A stretch of DNA of 64,000 nucleotides from DASXTC01 sp036505635 (GCA_036505635.1 DASXTC010000021.1:189894-253893); one strand, 5' to 3'; positions 48,906 through 58,169 are shown, counted from the stretch's first letter. Numbers and translations are program-made. Notes: generated by a model from the letters alone, not told the origin.

Positions 48906-50224
48906 GGCACCGAACGCTTCGGGTCGGCCTGCGTGTCGTGCGGCTCCTCCCGCGCGTCCAGGTCGAAAATCCTACTGACGATCTCGACGACCCGTCCGTC
49001 GGGGGGCCCTTCTCCCGCCCCCTTCATCTCGCGCGTGGGCCCGTGCAGGATCTTGTTGACCAGCGAGCTCATCAGGTCGCGGACCGTTGCTTCCTGTTTT
49101 TCCGAAAGAGGCCCCAGGCGCCCGCGGAACCGCTGCAGCTCCGCCTCGGCCACGCCGTGGAGCTTCTCCCGCAGGGCCACGATGGCCGGCGCGGCGTCCC
49201 GGGCCCGGCCCCGGGCGTGGTACCGCGCGACCTCCTCCTCGACGATCGCCTCGGCCAGCGCCGCTTCGCGGCGGCGCTCCTGGAGCCCCGCGTCGACGAC
49301 TCCCTGCAGCGCGTCGATGTCGTAGAGGTAGAGGTTGTCCAGCTTGTTGCACTCCGGATCGATGTCGCGCGGCACGGAGATGTCGATGATGAAGATCGCA
49401 CGGCCACGTCGCTCCCTCATCATGCGCTGGGCATCGTCATGCTCCAGGATGAAGTGCTGGGCCGTCGTGGAGGAGATGATGATGTCGACCCGCGACGCGT
49501 ACTCACGGAACCGGTCGATCGGGATCGGCACCCCGTTGAACTTCGCCGCCAGCTCCTGCGCGTGGTGGAAGGCGCGCGACGCGACGAAGACATGGCGCGC
49601 GCCCGCCTCCACGAGGTGCCGGGCCGCCAGGCCGGCCATCTTGCCCGCGCCGATCAGCATCACGGATCGCCCGGACAGCGTCCCGAAGATCTTGCCCGCC
49701 AGCTCCACCGCGGCGTACGAGATGGACACGGGGTTGCGCGAGATCTGGGTGCTGGCGCGTACCCGCTTGGCGACGGAGAACGCCCGCTGCATCAGGGCAT
49801 CGAGGCGCGGGCCCAGCGAGCCGGCCTGCACGCCGAGGTTGTATGCCTCCTTAACTTGCCCGAGGATCTGCGGCTCTCCCACCACCATGGAGTCGAGGCT
49901 GGAGGCCACGCGAAACAGATGTCGCACGGCATCGATCCCATGGTGGGCGTAGAGGTATCGATCCAGCCCGGCCGGGTCCAGCGAGCGAGTCCGACTCAGA
50001 AAGTCGCGCAGCCGGTGGATCGCCGCCTCGGTCCGCACCTCCCCGCGCGGCGACGCAAGCACCTCCGTGCGGTTGCAGGTCGAGAGGACCACGCCCTCCT
50101 CGATCTCGGCGACCGTCGCGATCGCGCCCGTGATCTCCGCCAGCTCCGCGCGCGTAAAGGAGAGCTTCTCGCGCACCTCCACCGGGGCTGTCCTGTGACT
50201 CAGACCCACGATGACGAAAGACAC
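48902..50224 (-). CDS. hemA: Glutamyl-tRNA reductase
   Basis: First committed step of the C5 heme pathway: reduces glutamyl-tRNA to glutamate-1-semialdehyde. The 440-residue protein starts VSFVIVGLSHRTAPVEVREKLSF, has the nucleophile Cys in LSTCNRTEV, LFRVASSLDSMVVGEPQILGQVKEAY, VSISYAAVELA, a NADPH-binding GAGKMAGLAARHL, IIISSTTAQHFIL, IIDISVPRDIDPECNKLDNLYLYDID and a C-terminal helical dimerisation domain. The GTG lies 2 nt after the hemX stop. The hemL gene for the next step is not in the window. Confidence 0.97.
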   Translation of the reverse strand: MSFVIVGLSHRTAPVEVREKLSFTRAELAEITGAIATVAEIEEGVVLSTCNRTEVLASPRGEVRTEAAIHRLRDFLSRTRSLDPAGLDRYLYAHHGIDAVRHLFRVASSLDSMVVGEPQILGQVKEAYNLGVQAGSLGPRLDALMQRAFSVAKRVRASTQISRNPVSISYAAVELAGKIFGTLSGRSVMLIGAGKMAGLAARHLVEAGARHVFVASRAFHHAQELAAKFNGVPIPIDRFREYASRVDIIISSTTAQHFILEHDDAQRMMRERRGRAIFIIDISVPRDIDPECNKLDNLYLYDIDALQGVVDAGLQERRREAALAEAIVEEEVARYHARGRARDAAPAIVALREKLHGVAEAELQRFRGRLGPLSEKQEATVRDLMSSLVNKILHGPTREMKGAGEGPPDGRVVEIVSRIFDLDAREEPHDTQADPKRSVP

Positions 50225-50226
50225 GC

Positions 50227-51042
50227 TCAGACCCCGATCATCCGGAGGATCATCACGCTGAATCCGAATATGGAAAGATAGGCCGCCTTGCGCCCGCGCC
50301 ACCCGCCCGAGAAGATCCGATCGTACATCACCACCGCGAATACCAGCCACGCCAGCAGGGACCACTTCTCGCGCAGGACCCAGCGCCAGTCGCCCGTGGG
50401 CGCGTACCCCGCGGTGATGACCCCCGTCACGACGACGAATGTCAGAAGCGAAAAACCCCACGTGAGCGACTGGTGGCCCAGCCTTTCGCACCGCTCCAGC
50501 GAGGGGAGCCTCAGGAAAAACCTGATCGGACGGTGGGACTTCAGCGCGCGCTCCTGCACGAGATAGAGCAGGCTCATCGCGAAGGTGAGAAACAGGAGCG
50601 AGACCCCCAGGACCGCGGGCACGATGTGGATGACCCGGATCGCCCGGGCAACCCCCTCAGGGATCGCCGTTTCGGCCCCGGGCCCACCCGGCGCCCCCTG
50701 CGGGATCAGGAGCGTCACCAGCATCAGCGCCGCCACGAGAGGCAGGATCACGATCCCCATCACCTCGATGCGGAGCCTGAAATGCGCCAGCAGGTAGACC
50801 GAGGTCGCCACCCAGGCCACCAGGAAGAGAACCTCGCGAAGGTCTCCGGCCGGAAACCCGCCGCGCTCCACGCCCCGCATCACGATCCCGGCGAAGTGGA
50901 CGATGAAACCGGCCAGCGCCAGTCCGGGGATCACCGAGATCCACTCGCGGCGTCGCGCCAGCAAGACCGAGACCGATGCAATGACGCCCAGAACGTAGAA
51001 GGCGAGCGCCATGCCGAGGAGGATGTTGCTCCAATAGCTCAT
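50227..51042 (-). CDS. hemX: CcsA/HemX-type cytochrome c assembly membrane protein
   Basis: A 271-residue membrane protein with eight helices. It belongs to the CcsA/CcmC superfamily and carries the tryptophan-rich-like heme-handling signature in shortened form (GDWRWVLREKWSLLAWLVFAVVMYDRIFSGGWRGRKAAYLSI) with conserved His residues in FIVHFAGIV and VIHIVPAVLGVSLL. HemX homologues next to hemA are thought to affect the amount of HemA or to move heme. It opens the heme operon, with TGaTAGAAT ending 11 nt before its ATG. Whether it works in cytochrome c assembly or only in HemA control cannot be told here. Confidence 0.85.
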   Translation of the reverse strand: MSYWSNILLGMALAFYVLGVIASVSVLLARRREWISVIPGLALAGFIVHFAGIVMRGVERGGFPAGDLREVLFLVAWVATSVYLLAHFRLRIEVMGIVILPLVAALMLVTLLIPQGAPGGPGAETAIPEGVARAIRVIHIVPAVLGVSLLFLTFAMSLLYLVQERALKSHRPIRFFLRLPSLERCERLGHQSLTWGFSLLTFVVVTGVITAGYAPTGDWRWVLREKWSLLAWLVFAVVMYDRIFSGGWRGRKAAYLSIFGFSVMILRMIGV

Positions 51043-51053
51043 AGCTGGGCGTC

Positions 51054-51062
51054 ATTCTATCA
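51054..51062 (-). promoter_or_regulatory. Extended -10 promoter of the heme operon
   Basis: TGaTAGAAT on the minus strand (TAGAAT is 5 of 6 to TATAAT), ending 11 nt before the hemX ATG. It stands back to back with the promoter of the divergent gene 14 bp away. Confidence 0.5.
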
Positions 51063-51075
51063 TCCGGCGGCGTGC

Positions 51076-51084
51076 TGCTATGAT
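51076..51084 (+). promoter_or_regulatory. Extended -10 promoter of the PTPS-related membrane protein gene
   Basis: TGcTATGAT on the plus strand, ending 10 nt before the ATG at 51095. Earlier in-frame ATGs (51080, 51083) lie inside it, so 51095 is the better start. Confidence 0.45.
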
Positions 51085-51094
51085 GAGGCCTCCT

Positions 51095-52858
51095 ATGGGC
51101 GCCGTCCGATCGAACACGCATGCCTGGACGCTGGCGCTCCTGCTCTGCCTGCCCGCTCTGATCCCCGCGAGCCTGCCGGGTTGGTTCGAGGGGCACGATG
51201 ACCTCCATATCTACCGGCTCATCGAGTACGACGCCGCGCTGAGGGATGGCCAGGTCCCGCCCCGGTGGTTCCCGGACATCTCGGCGGGGTACGGCAACCC
51301 CCACCCGAACTACTACGCACCTCTGTTCTACATCGTGGCCGAGGTCTTCCACCTCGCCGGCGCCGGACTGATCCTCTCCCTCAAGCTCGCTATCGCGGCC
51401 TTTCTCCTGCTGACCTCTGTCACGATGTACCGGCTCGCGCTTCCGTTCGTGGGTACAGCCGGGGCGCTGGTGGCAGCCGCGGCGTACACCTACGCCCCCT
51501 ACCACCTGCTCGATCTCTACGTGAGGATGGCATTCTCCGAGCTCACGGTCTTCGCTTTCCTGCCGTCCCTGCTCCTGGCCTTCCACAACCTGCGCACGCG
51601 CGGCTCGCGATGGGACCTCGTCGCGGGGTCGCTCTCCATGGCCGCGATGTCGACCGCCCACACGATCACGCTGATGCTCGTGCCGCCTCTTCTCGGAGCT
51701 TACGCCCTCTTCATCTCGATGAAGATCGCCGGACCGGCGGGAGAGGGCAGGTGGCGGTGGCTCGGAAGGGGCGCGGCAGCCGCGGCCCTGGGCTATGCCC
51801 TGGCCGGTTTCTACGTCGTGCCGGTCCTCCTGGAGCGTGGTCAGGTCAATCTGAAGATCTACACCGACTCGTACTTCGACTACCAGAAGCACTTCGTCTA
51901 TCCGCGCCAGCTCGTCTGGTGGCCCTGGGGGTTCGGCATGAGCCTTGAGGGGCTCAAGGACAAGATGTCATTCCGTCTGGGTCTGCTTCAGATCGCCGGA
52001 ACCGCCGCGGCCGCGGTCGGCACTCTCGGGGCGAGACGGCGCTCGTCCCCCGCGAAGGTGCACGTAATCTTCTTTCTCGGTGTCACCGTCGCGGCCCTCT
52101 TCATGATGCTGCCGATCTCCGCGCCGTTCTGGAGCCTTCTCGCACCGCTGAGGTTCGTGCAGTTCCCCTGGAGGTTCCTGACGCTGACGACCCTCTCGAC
52201 GGCCTTTCTCTGCGGCGCCGCCTTCTCCCGGTATGCCGGACGCGCGCCTGTCATCGCCGCGCTCGGGGCCTGTGCTCTCTTCCCGGCGGGTGCGGCCATC
52301 GGTGGATGCCTCGGCGTCCACCTCAGGGTCCCGGAGTCCCGGATAGGGTTCGACAAGACTCCCTACAACAACATGCTCGACCGCGGACCCGAGGCGGCCC
52401 TCGCCCCCGAGACGCTCGACCGGTCATTCGTCCGCGAGCACGCCCTTCACTGGATCGACCACCTCCCGTCCGAGGTCGGCTTCAACGATGTGGCGGAATC
52501 GGATCTCGCCCGCCCGAAGGTGGAGGTCGTGGAGGGCGGAGCGAGGGTGAGCGACGTGGTGGCGCGCACCTGGCTCGTGCGGTGTCACGTGGAGGCGTTC
52601 TCCCCCTCCCGGCTGCGCGTGAATCTGTACCGATTCCCGGGCTGGACTGTGCGCGTGGACGGGGTCGTCGCGCCGATGATAGAGATCCCGAAGAGGCAGA
52701 AGGTGATCTTCTTCGAGGTATCCCCCGGATCCCACGAGGTGCAGGTCCTACTCGAGAGGACCTTCCCGCGGCGTCTCGGAGATGGTCTGACTCTGGCGGC
52801 CCTCGCCACGCTGGCCGTCGCGCGGCTCTGGCCGCAGCGGCGAGCTGCAGGCTCCTGA
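51095..52858 (+). CDS. Polytopic membrane protein with 6-pyruvoyl-tetrahydropterin-synthase-related domain
   Basis: A membrane protein of about 587 residues. The first helix (ALLLCLPALIPASLPGW) is followed by a loop with HDDLHIYRLIEYDAALRDGQVPPRWFPDISAGYGNPHPNYYAPLFYIVAEVF, the typical opening of the PTPS_related membrane family, which looks like GT-C glycosyltransferases. About ten to eleven helices follow, then a C-terminal beta domain (VSDVVARTWLVRCHVEAFSPSRLRVNLYRFPGWTVRVDGVVAPMIEIPKRQKVIFFEVSPGSHEV) and a final helix. No link to pterin chemistry is implied by the name. It could transfer a lipid-linked sugar. It is monocistronic and divergent from the heme operon. Confidence 0.68.
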   Translation: MGAVRSNTHAWTLALLLCLPALIPASLPGWFEGHDDLHIYRLIEYDAALRDGQVPPRWFPDISAGYGNPHPNYYAPLFYIVAEVFHLAGAGLILSLKLAIAAFLLLTSVTMYRLALPFVGTAGALVAAAAYTYAPYHLLDLYVRMAFSELTVFAFLPSLLLAFHNLRTRGSRWDLVAGSLSMAAMSTAHTITLMLVPPLLGAYALFISMKIAGPAGEGRWRWLGRGAAAAALGYALAGFYVVPVLLERGQVNLKIYTDSYFDYQKHFVYPRQLVWWPWGFGMSLEGLKDKMSFRLGLLQIAGTAAAAVGTLGARRRSSPAKVHVIFFLGVTVAALFMMLPISAPFWSLLAPLRFVQFPWRFLTLTTLSTAFLCGAAFSRYAGRAPVIAALGACALFPAGAAIGGCLGVHLRVPESRIGFDKTPYNNMLDRGPEAALAPETLDRSFVREHALHWIDHLPSEVGFNDVAESDLARPKVEVVEGGARVSDVVARTWLVRCHVEAFSPSRLRVNLYRFPGWTVRVDGVVAPMIEIPKRQKVIFFEVSPGSHEVQVLLERTFPRRLGDGLTLAALATLAVARLWPQRRAAGS

Positions 52859-52871
52859 GAGACGCGGGGCG

Positions 52872-53282
52872 TCAGGCTGGAGAGACGGGCCGGGTCCCTT
52901 CGATTACGGAGATCTGGAGCATGGAGTCGCCGAGCCTGATCTCGTCGCCGTGCTGGAACTTCTGGCGCTCCACCCGGGTCCCGTTGACGAACGTCCCGTT
53001 GGTGCTGGCCAGGTCGATCACGAAGTAGGCTTCGGGCCCGAGGATCCTGATCTCGGCGTGCCGGTAGGAGACCTTCTCGTCGGCCAGGGGAATGTCGCCC
53101 GCCTCCCGGCCCACCACGTAGCTGCCTCCCGGAGACAGGTCGAAGAGCTTTCCTTTGTCGGGCCCCTCGGACACACGGAGGTAGATCCGCGTGTCGCCCG
53201 GCACGAGACCGGACTTCAGGCGCGGGCGGTGCAGATTCTCGTCGAGCCGGGTCTTCGTCGCTCCCTTGTCACGCCTGGTCAT
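52872..53282 (-). CDS. FHA-domain protein
   Basis: A 136-residue cytoplasmic protein with a single forkhead-associated domain at residues 30-130: RIYLRVSEGPDKGKLFDLSPGGSYVVGREAGDIPLADEKVSYRHAEIRIL...DLASTNGTFVNGTRV...QHGDEIRLGDSMLQI. The Arg of GRE, the Ser of VSYRHAE and the Asn of STNGT that bind phosphothreonine are all present. The basic N-terminal tail carries Thr residues (GATKTRLDE), a layout like that of mycobacterial GarA. The ATG has GAGGAGG upstream and lies 13 nt after the kinase stop, so the two genes are an operon. Confidence 0.9.
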   Translation of the reverse strand: MTRRDKGATKTRLDENLHRPRLKSGLVPGDTRIYLRVSEGPDKGKLFDLSPGGSYVVGREAGDIPLADEKVSYRHAEIRILGPEAYFVIDLASTNGTFVNGTRVERQKFQHGDEIRLGDSMLQISVIEGTRPVSPA

Positions 53283-53295
53283 GGTCCCATCCTCC

Positions 53296-54837
53296 TCAGT
53301 CGTCGGTCCACATGAGCTCGAGCTCCGGGCTCGGTCGATCCTTCACCCGAACGTGCAGCCGGTATCGCCCTCTACTGACCACGGATGTCAACCGCTCCCC
53401 CTCCAGGTCGGCGGCGGCCCCGCCGCTATCGAGCTGGACGCGAAGCCGGTGCTCTCCCTCGGGCAGCCGGACACGCCATTCGGCGTCCGTTTCGCGTGGG
53501 TCGAGGCGCGCGCGCAACAGACGTCGCTGCCCGGACCGGATCGTCAGGAGGCCCTCCCGCCGGCCGTGCACGACGTGGACCGTGACGACGGCGGCGTCGG
53601 CGTCCGCTTCACCCGGCGCCCGGTGGTCCGGCTCGATAGTCCGGAGGTCCGCGAGGCGGGGCGGCTCGGCTCGCGCGGATCGGCGGGCCGGAAACCCCAC
53701 CACCAGGTAGCTGCCAAGGAGGATGGCCCCCACCGCCATGATCGACGCGATCGCCACTGCCGCGCCGCCGCCCGGAGCCGATCGGCGCGCCGCGAAACGC
53801 GAGTCGCGCCGTGCGCCTCGGGGCCCGGCGTTCCCCTTGTCCGCGGCCGCCTCCCGGGCGGGCTCCACGTGTGTCGTCTCCTCGCGCTCCGTCACGACCG
53901 CGTGCCGGAGGGGAAGTCCCGCGGCCGCCTCCCTCAGGTCTTCGGCGAGATCGTGACCCGACTGATACCGCCGCTGGGGCTCCTTCGCGAGCGCCTTCAT
54001 GACCGCCGCCTCGCTCTCGGGCGAGATCCGCGGGACGCTCCGGCGAAGGGGCGCGGGATCGCTATGGCAGATCGCGTAGGCGAGGCTGGTGAGATCCTCG
54101 CCCATGAACGGTCGCCGGCCGCACAGGAGGGTGTAGAGCACCGCGCCCAGCGAGAAGAGGTCCGAGCGCCCGTCGACGGCCATCCCCCGGATCTGCTCGG
54201 GCGAGGCGAACGCGGGAGATCCGACAAAGAGCCCCACGCGGGTCAGGTCGGACTCCGACAGGCGCGCGATCCCGAAGTCCGCGATCCGCGCCCTCCCCTC
54301 CTTGTCGACGAGGATGTTGGCCGGTTTCACGTCACGGTGGACGATCCCGCGGCGGTGAGCCGCCTCGAGCGCCTCGGCCACCTGCGCTCCCCATTCGAGG
54401 GCCGTGCGTTCGCGCGGCCTCGGCCCGCGTTCGATGATCGTCTCGAGGCTCAGCCCTTCGACGAGCTCCATGACGATGAAGGGCCGACCGTCCTCCGCCA
54501 CGCCGACGTCGTGAATCGTCACGATGCCGGGGTGGGTGAGCATCCCGGCAGCGCGGGCCTCGCGCAGGAATCGCTGCTCCCATTCGGCCTTCTGACGTCC
54601 GTCCAGTCCCTTCGGTGTGTTGAGGATCTTGACGGCGACCAGCCGGTTGATGTGCGGGTCGACCGCGCGCCAGACTTCACCGAACGCCCCCCTGCCAATC
54701 GGGTCCTGAGGAAGGTAGCGTCCCACCGAACGCGGCGCCGAGCGGGACGAGGCTCCGCCACGCGTTCTGCGCCGGCGGGTTCGCTTCGCGCCACCGCCGA
54801 AGAGCCCGATTCTCGTGAAGATCCGGCTTATGCCCAT
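53296..54837 (-). CDS. Serine/threonine protein kinase, single membrane helix
   Basis: A 513-residue PknB-type kinase. The catalytic domain (about 38-310) has the Gly loop IGRGAFGEVWRAVD, the ATP Lys in VAVKIL, the catalytic loop HRDVKPANIL, DFGIARL, the activation segment ending SPAFASPEQI, and LFSLGAVLYTLLCGRRPF. One membrane helix follows (AIASIMAVGAILLGSYLVVGF, about 370-390), then an extracytoplasmic region of about 110 residues with beta character. This is the usual topology of bacterial sensor kinases of this family. It is coupled to the FHA gene and faces the PP2C phosphatase gene upstream on the same strand. Confidence 0.93.
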   Translation of the reverse strand: MGISRIFTRIGLFGGGAKRTRRRRTRGGASSRSAPRSVGRYLPQDPIGRGAFGEVWRAVDPHINRLVAVKILNTPKGLDGRQKAEWEQRFLREARAAGMLTHPGIVTIHDVGVAEDGRPFIVMELVEGLSLETIIERGPRPRERTALEWGAQVAEALEAAHRRGIVHRDVKPANILVDKEGRARIADFGIARLSESDLTRVGLFVGSPAFASPEQIRGMAVDGRSDLFSLGAVLYTLLCGRRPFMGEDLTSLAYAICHSDPAPLRRSVPRISPESEAAVMKALAKEPQRRYQSGHDLAEDLREAAAGLPLRHAVVTEREETTHVEPAREAAADKGNAGPRGARRDSRFAARRSAPGGGAAVAIASIMAVGAILLGSYLVVGFPARRSARAEPPRLADLRTIEPDHRAPGEADADAAVVTVHVVHGRREGLLTIRSGQRRLLRARLDPRETDAEWRVRLPEGEHRLRVQLDSGGAAADLEGERLTSVVSRGRYRLHVRVKDRPSPELELMWTDD

Positions 54838-54876
54838 CGTGGAGAAGACCCTCCCGCCGATTTTTCGCGATAAGGG

Positions 54877-54904
54877 AATCTAGGTTCCGGGCGGGTGAAG
54901 TCAA
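54877..54904 (-). promoter_or_regulatory. Promoter of the kinase-FHA operon
   Basis: On the minus strand TTGACT (54904-54899, 5 of 6), a 16-nt spacer and TAGATT (54882-54877). Transcription start is expected near 54870, leaving a leader of about 33 nt. Confidence 0.55.
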
Positions 54905-55045
54905 AACGGTCGGCGGCTCCACTTCCGCGGGGCCACCGCCGGTTTTCCGGGGGATAACCGAGCGGTTCAACCGGACAGAGGTGTGAACCCCGTTCCCGAG
55001 GAAGCGCCACCTCGCCGGGCCGGCCGCATGATTCGTCTCACGGCT

Positions 55046-57631
55046 TCAGGCTCGGATGTGCTCCTGGAGCACGCGCAGGACGACGAGGGTCATGTCATCG
55101 TGCTGGGGCGCGCCGGCGGCGAAGCTGTCGGCGCCGTGCATGAGCCTCTGGATCGTCTCGGCGGCGCCAAGGCCGTCGCACGCCGCCGCGGGCGCGATGA
55201 GGGCTTCTTCGCCCCACTCCTCGTCGTCGGTGTTGAGAGCCTCGCTGATCCCGTCGGTGTAGGCGACCACGAGGTCCCCCGGCTTGAGCGTGACGGCCGC
55301 CTCCTTGAACGTGGACCCGGGGAAGAGGCCGACGACGGTGCCGCCAGCCTTCAGGCGGATGATCTCGAGCCGGCCGCCGTCGCGTCTCATGACGATCGGC
55401 GGGCAATGCCCGGCGTTGACATAGTCCAGCTCACGGGTGACCGGGTCGTACCGCGCGTAGAAGAAGGTCGCGTATCGGTTGTCGGGCGAGGCATCATAGA
55501 CGAGTCGGCTGACGTTGGCGATCATCTCGGCCAGGGCGCCTCCCTGAATCGTCTGGCCGCGCAGCGACGCCTGGAGGCTCGCCATCAGGAGCGCCGCGCC
55601 GATCCCTTTGCCCGACACATCGGCGATGGCGATCCCGAGACGCCCTTGCGGAAGCGCGAGGAAATCGAAGTAGTCTCCGCCCACCCACAGGGCCGGCCGG
55701 CAGGAGCCACCGTACTCGAGCCCCTCGACCGGCGGCAGGCTCTGGGGGAAGAGGCGCTCCTGGACCTCGCGGGCGATCTCGACCTCGCGATTGAGCCGCT
55801 CGCGCTGCGCCACCTCGGAGGCGATAGCGGCGGTCAGACGGCTGTTCTCCAGGGCCAGACCCGTCTGGATCGCCACCGACTGGAGCAGGCGGAGGTCGCC
55901 GCGGGAGAACGGCTCCTCGGACATCTTCGCCCCGAGGCTCAGAAACCCGGGGAGCTTCTCGTTGGCCGCCAGGGGCACCAGGACCTGAGTCTTCAGGCAG
56001 CGCAGCATCCGCCGCTCCGATTCGTCCGGGCCCGGCACCCTGTTCACCCACGACCGTGGATCGTCGATGAAGACGCGCAGCGGCTCCCTGGCCCGCATCA
56101 GCTCCTCTACCGTCGCCGCGCCGGCCTCGAACCGGACCTCCGGGAGTCCCTCGTATCCGAGCGCACACGCGGCGCGGTAGGCGCCGTCCTCTTCCACCAG
56201 AAGGGCCACCTGCGGGACGTGCAACGACTCGGAGATCCGGCTCGCCACGGTCTCGAGGAGAGGACCGGTCCGCACCATCGTCCTGACCTGCTCGCCCAGG
56301 TCGCTGAAGATTCGCTCGGTGTCGTATGCCTCGCGGAAGAACCGACGGTCGATCCACTTTCGGAGCGACTCTGCGAGCCGGCCCATGAAGACGATGAAGG
56401 AGAGCCCGGTGCCCAGAACCGCGAGGATCTCCACGCGTCTCGTGCCGGGCCGGCTCAGCAGCAGGAACATCACTCCGATGACGGCGAGAATCGTCATCGC
56501 CTGCAGCACCGCCACTCCCCGCCGGGCCAGTGCGTACTGGAGCCCCTGCCGGATCACCACGCGGACATCCAGGGCGCGGTGCACCACGATCACGTAGGCC
56601 AGGGTCAGCGGGAAGAGGAACATCATCATGAGGGAAGGGATCAGGATCCACTCGGGCACCTGGAACGGATCCACGCCGAAAACGAGCCCCCTCAGCGCGA
56701 GGAGAAATGTCGGCATGAGGCTGATCGCGGTGCCGGTGTTAAGCAGCACGAGACGGCGGCGCGCGTCGCGCTGCCGCGTCGTGCCCATTTTCACGCCCAG
56801 GCACATGAAGTACATCGAGATCGCCACCATGTACAGAATCCGACCGGGAACTCCGAAAGGCCTCACCAGCGAGTCGAGCCGCGCGACGGCGGTGAACTGC
56901 TCGTGCTCGCCGACGACGATGATGGTCTGGAGAGCGCCGTAGGCCCCCAGCAGAGCGACGAAGCTCCACTTGATCCAGGGCAGGCGCCTGTCGAGCGGGA
57001 ACCTCTCTGGAAAATGGATTCCGAACAGCATCATCCAGATCGCCCACGTGGTCACCAGGATGCTGTGGTAGTGGATGCCGGCGGTGCGCGCCCACCCCTC
57101 CCAGTGCGCCACGTCTTCGCGGGTGATCTGGCTGAAGCTCAGAAGCAACGCCAGGAGGAGCCACGCTATCGGATCCTCGATGCGAAGCGCGGTGACCCAG
57201 AAGCCGAGCAGGAGGCAGAGAACGGGCATCGCCACGTCGAGCACCGACACGACCGCCCAGTCGGCGATGCGCGGTCCGCCCTGCCCGGCGGGGGCCAGGC
57301 GTATCCTGACCTCCTCCCCTTCCCTCACGCTGACCCTGAGCTCGTCCCCGGCGCGGGCCTTTCTCAGGGGGACGGCCAGGTCGGCCAGGCCGGTGTAGGG
57401 CTCCCCCTCGACCGACAGGAGGTGATCCCCTTCCTTGATGCCCGCCACCGCCGCCTCGGGCCTCACACTCGCGATCTCGGAGCTGAGTCGCGTCAGCGTG
57501 AAGGGACTGCGCGCCCTCTCCGCCCGGCGCATGAGGTCGACCACGGCGCCGGCCGAGTAGCGCGCCTGGTAGGCCCCTGCGAAGAGAAACAGAGCGAGGA
57601 GGAACAGGCGAAGAACGACCCGGCGATTCAT
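55046..57631 (-). CDS. Membrane PP2C-type (SpoIIE/RsbU) phosphatase with PDZ and GAF domains
   Basis: An 861-residue protein. One N-terminal helix (VLRLFLLALFLFAGAYQARY) is followed by a PDZ-like domain (about 55-115: GIKEGDHLLSVEGEPYTGLADLAVPLRKARAGDELRVSV). Eight or so membrane helices follow (about 125-420), then a GAF domain (about 450-610: RTGPLLETVASRISESLHVPQVALLVEEDGAY...LQSVAIQTGLALENSRL), a short coiled coil (REVEIAREVQERLFPQSLP) and the PP2C domain with metal-binding residues in VGGDYFDFL, ADVSGKGIGAALLMASLQ, YTDGISEALN and HDDMTLVVLR. It probably dephosphorylates a Ser/Thr-phosphorylated partner. A -10-like TAAAGT lies 9 nt before the ATG; GTG at 57640 is the alternative. Confidence 0.88.
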   Translation of the reverse strand: MNRRVVLRLFLLALFLFAGAYQARYSAGAVVDLMRRAERARSPFTLTRLSSEIASVRPEAAVAGIKEGDHLLSVEGEPYTGLADLAVPLRKARAGDELRVSVREGEEVRIRLAPAGQGGPRIADWAVVSVLDVAMPVLCLLLGFWVTALRIEDPIAWLLLALLLSFSQITREDVAHWEGWARTAGIHYHSILVTTWAIWMMLFGIHFPERFPLDRRLPWIKWSFVALLGAYGALQTIIVVGEHEQFTAVARLDSLVRPFGVPGRILYMVAISMYFMCLGVKMGTTRQRDARRRLVLLNTGTAISLMPTFLLALRGLVFGVDPFQVPEWILIPSLMMMFLFPLTLAYVIVVHRALDVRVVIRQGLQYALARRGVAVLQAMTILAVIGVMFLLLSRPGTRRVEILAVLGTGLSFIVFMGRLAESLRKWIDRRFFREAYDTERIFSDLGEQVRTMVRTGPLLETVASRISESLHVPQVALLVEEDGAYRAACALGYEGLPEVRFEAGAATVEELMRAREPLRVFIDDPRSWVNRVPGPDESERRMLRCLKTQVLVPLAANEKLPGFLSLGAKMSEEPFSRGDLRLLQSVAIQTGLALENSRLTAAIASEVAQRERLNREVEIAREVQERLFPQSLPPVEGLEYGGSCRPALWVGGDYFDFLALPQGRLGIAIADVSGKGIGAALLMASLQASLRGQTIQGGALAEMIANVSRLVYDASPDNRYATFFYARYDPVTRELDYVNAGHCPPIVMRRDGGRLEIIRLKAGGTVVGLFPGSTFKEAAVTLKPGDLVVAYTDGISEALNTDDEEWGEEALIAPAAACDGLGAAETIQRLMHGADSFAAGAPQHDDMTLVVLRVLQEHIRA

Positions 57632-57846
57632 CACCGTCACACTTTATCGCAGGTGTCCGTCGCCTGCGCTCGCCGGCACGCACCAGCGATCCCGAGGGGC
57701 CGGACCCGGCGATTGTGCGGGCCCACCAGCACTGAGCGCGCAACCACTCCCTGCTCCTGAGCTTGCGCCGGCTCGCCTGCCCTCCCCGCGTCCCTGGACT
57801 CTCGTGGCACTCCCGTTGCTGAGAGGACTCCCGTCGGGAGGCATTC

Positions 57847-58095
57847 ATGATTGCAGGAGAAGGAAAGGCCGATCGCGCCGCGCTTCTGATCCTACGGGCA
57901 CTGGCAGGGAACGCCGGGAAGGTCGAGATCGGCGGCCGCCGGTACACCTTCTCCTGCATACCCGCCTTCAGACTCGAAGATGACGAATCGGGACAGGTGC
58001 ACGACTGCGTGGACAGCGGCGCCCTGTTGAGAACCATCCTCTTTCTCGTGGGGGGCGCCGGAGCCACGACCGGCGCGCACCCCTGGTGTTCGTGA
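57847..58095 (+). CDS. Small open frame of unknown function
   Basis: Eighty-two codons starting MIAGEGKADRAALLILRALAG, with GGGAGG five bases before the ATG. The middle (KVEIGGRRYTFSCIPAFRLEDDESGQVHDC) has some amphipathic order and four Cys in all. I know no family. It lies in a 684-bp stretch between PP2C and the HhH gene that has no other candidate. The ribosome site is good, but the length and codon pattern leave it uncertain. Confidence 0.3.
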   Translation: MIAGEGKADRAALLILRALAGNAGKVEIGGRRYTFSCIPAFRLEDDESGQVHDCVDSGALLRTILFLVGGAGATTGAHPWCS

Positions 58096-58169
58096 TGTCG
58101 GGGCGCTTCGGGGGATGCCCTCCTCAGTCAACCAGCTCTCCTCATGGTCTTCCCTCGAAGCACCCCCCA

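Noticed and set aside
53167..53178. CTCGGACACAC inside the FHA gene as a further repeat copy
   Set aside because: The match is 11 nt, encodes the conserved VSEGPDKG region of the protein and lacks the TCCT end of the repeat.
54983..57760. 925-codon open frame on the plus strand
   Set aside because: It is antisense to the PP2C phosphatase, whose PDZ, GAF and PP2C motifs are clear.
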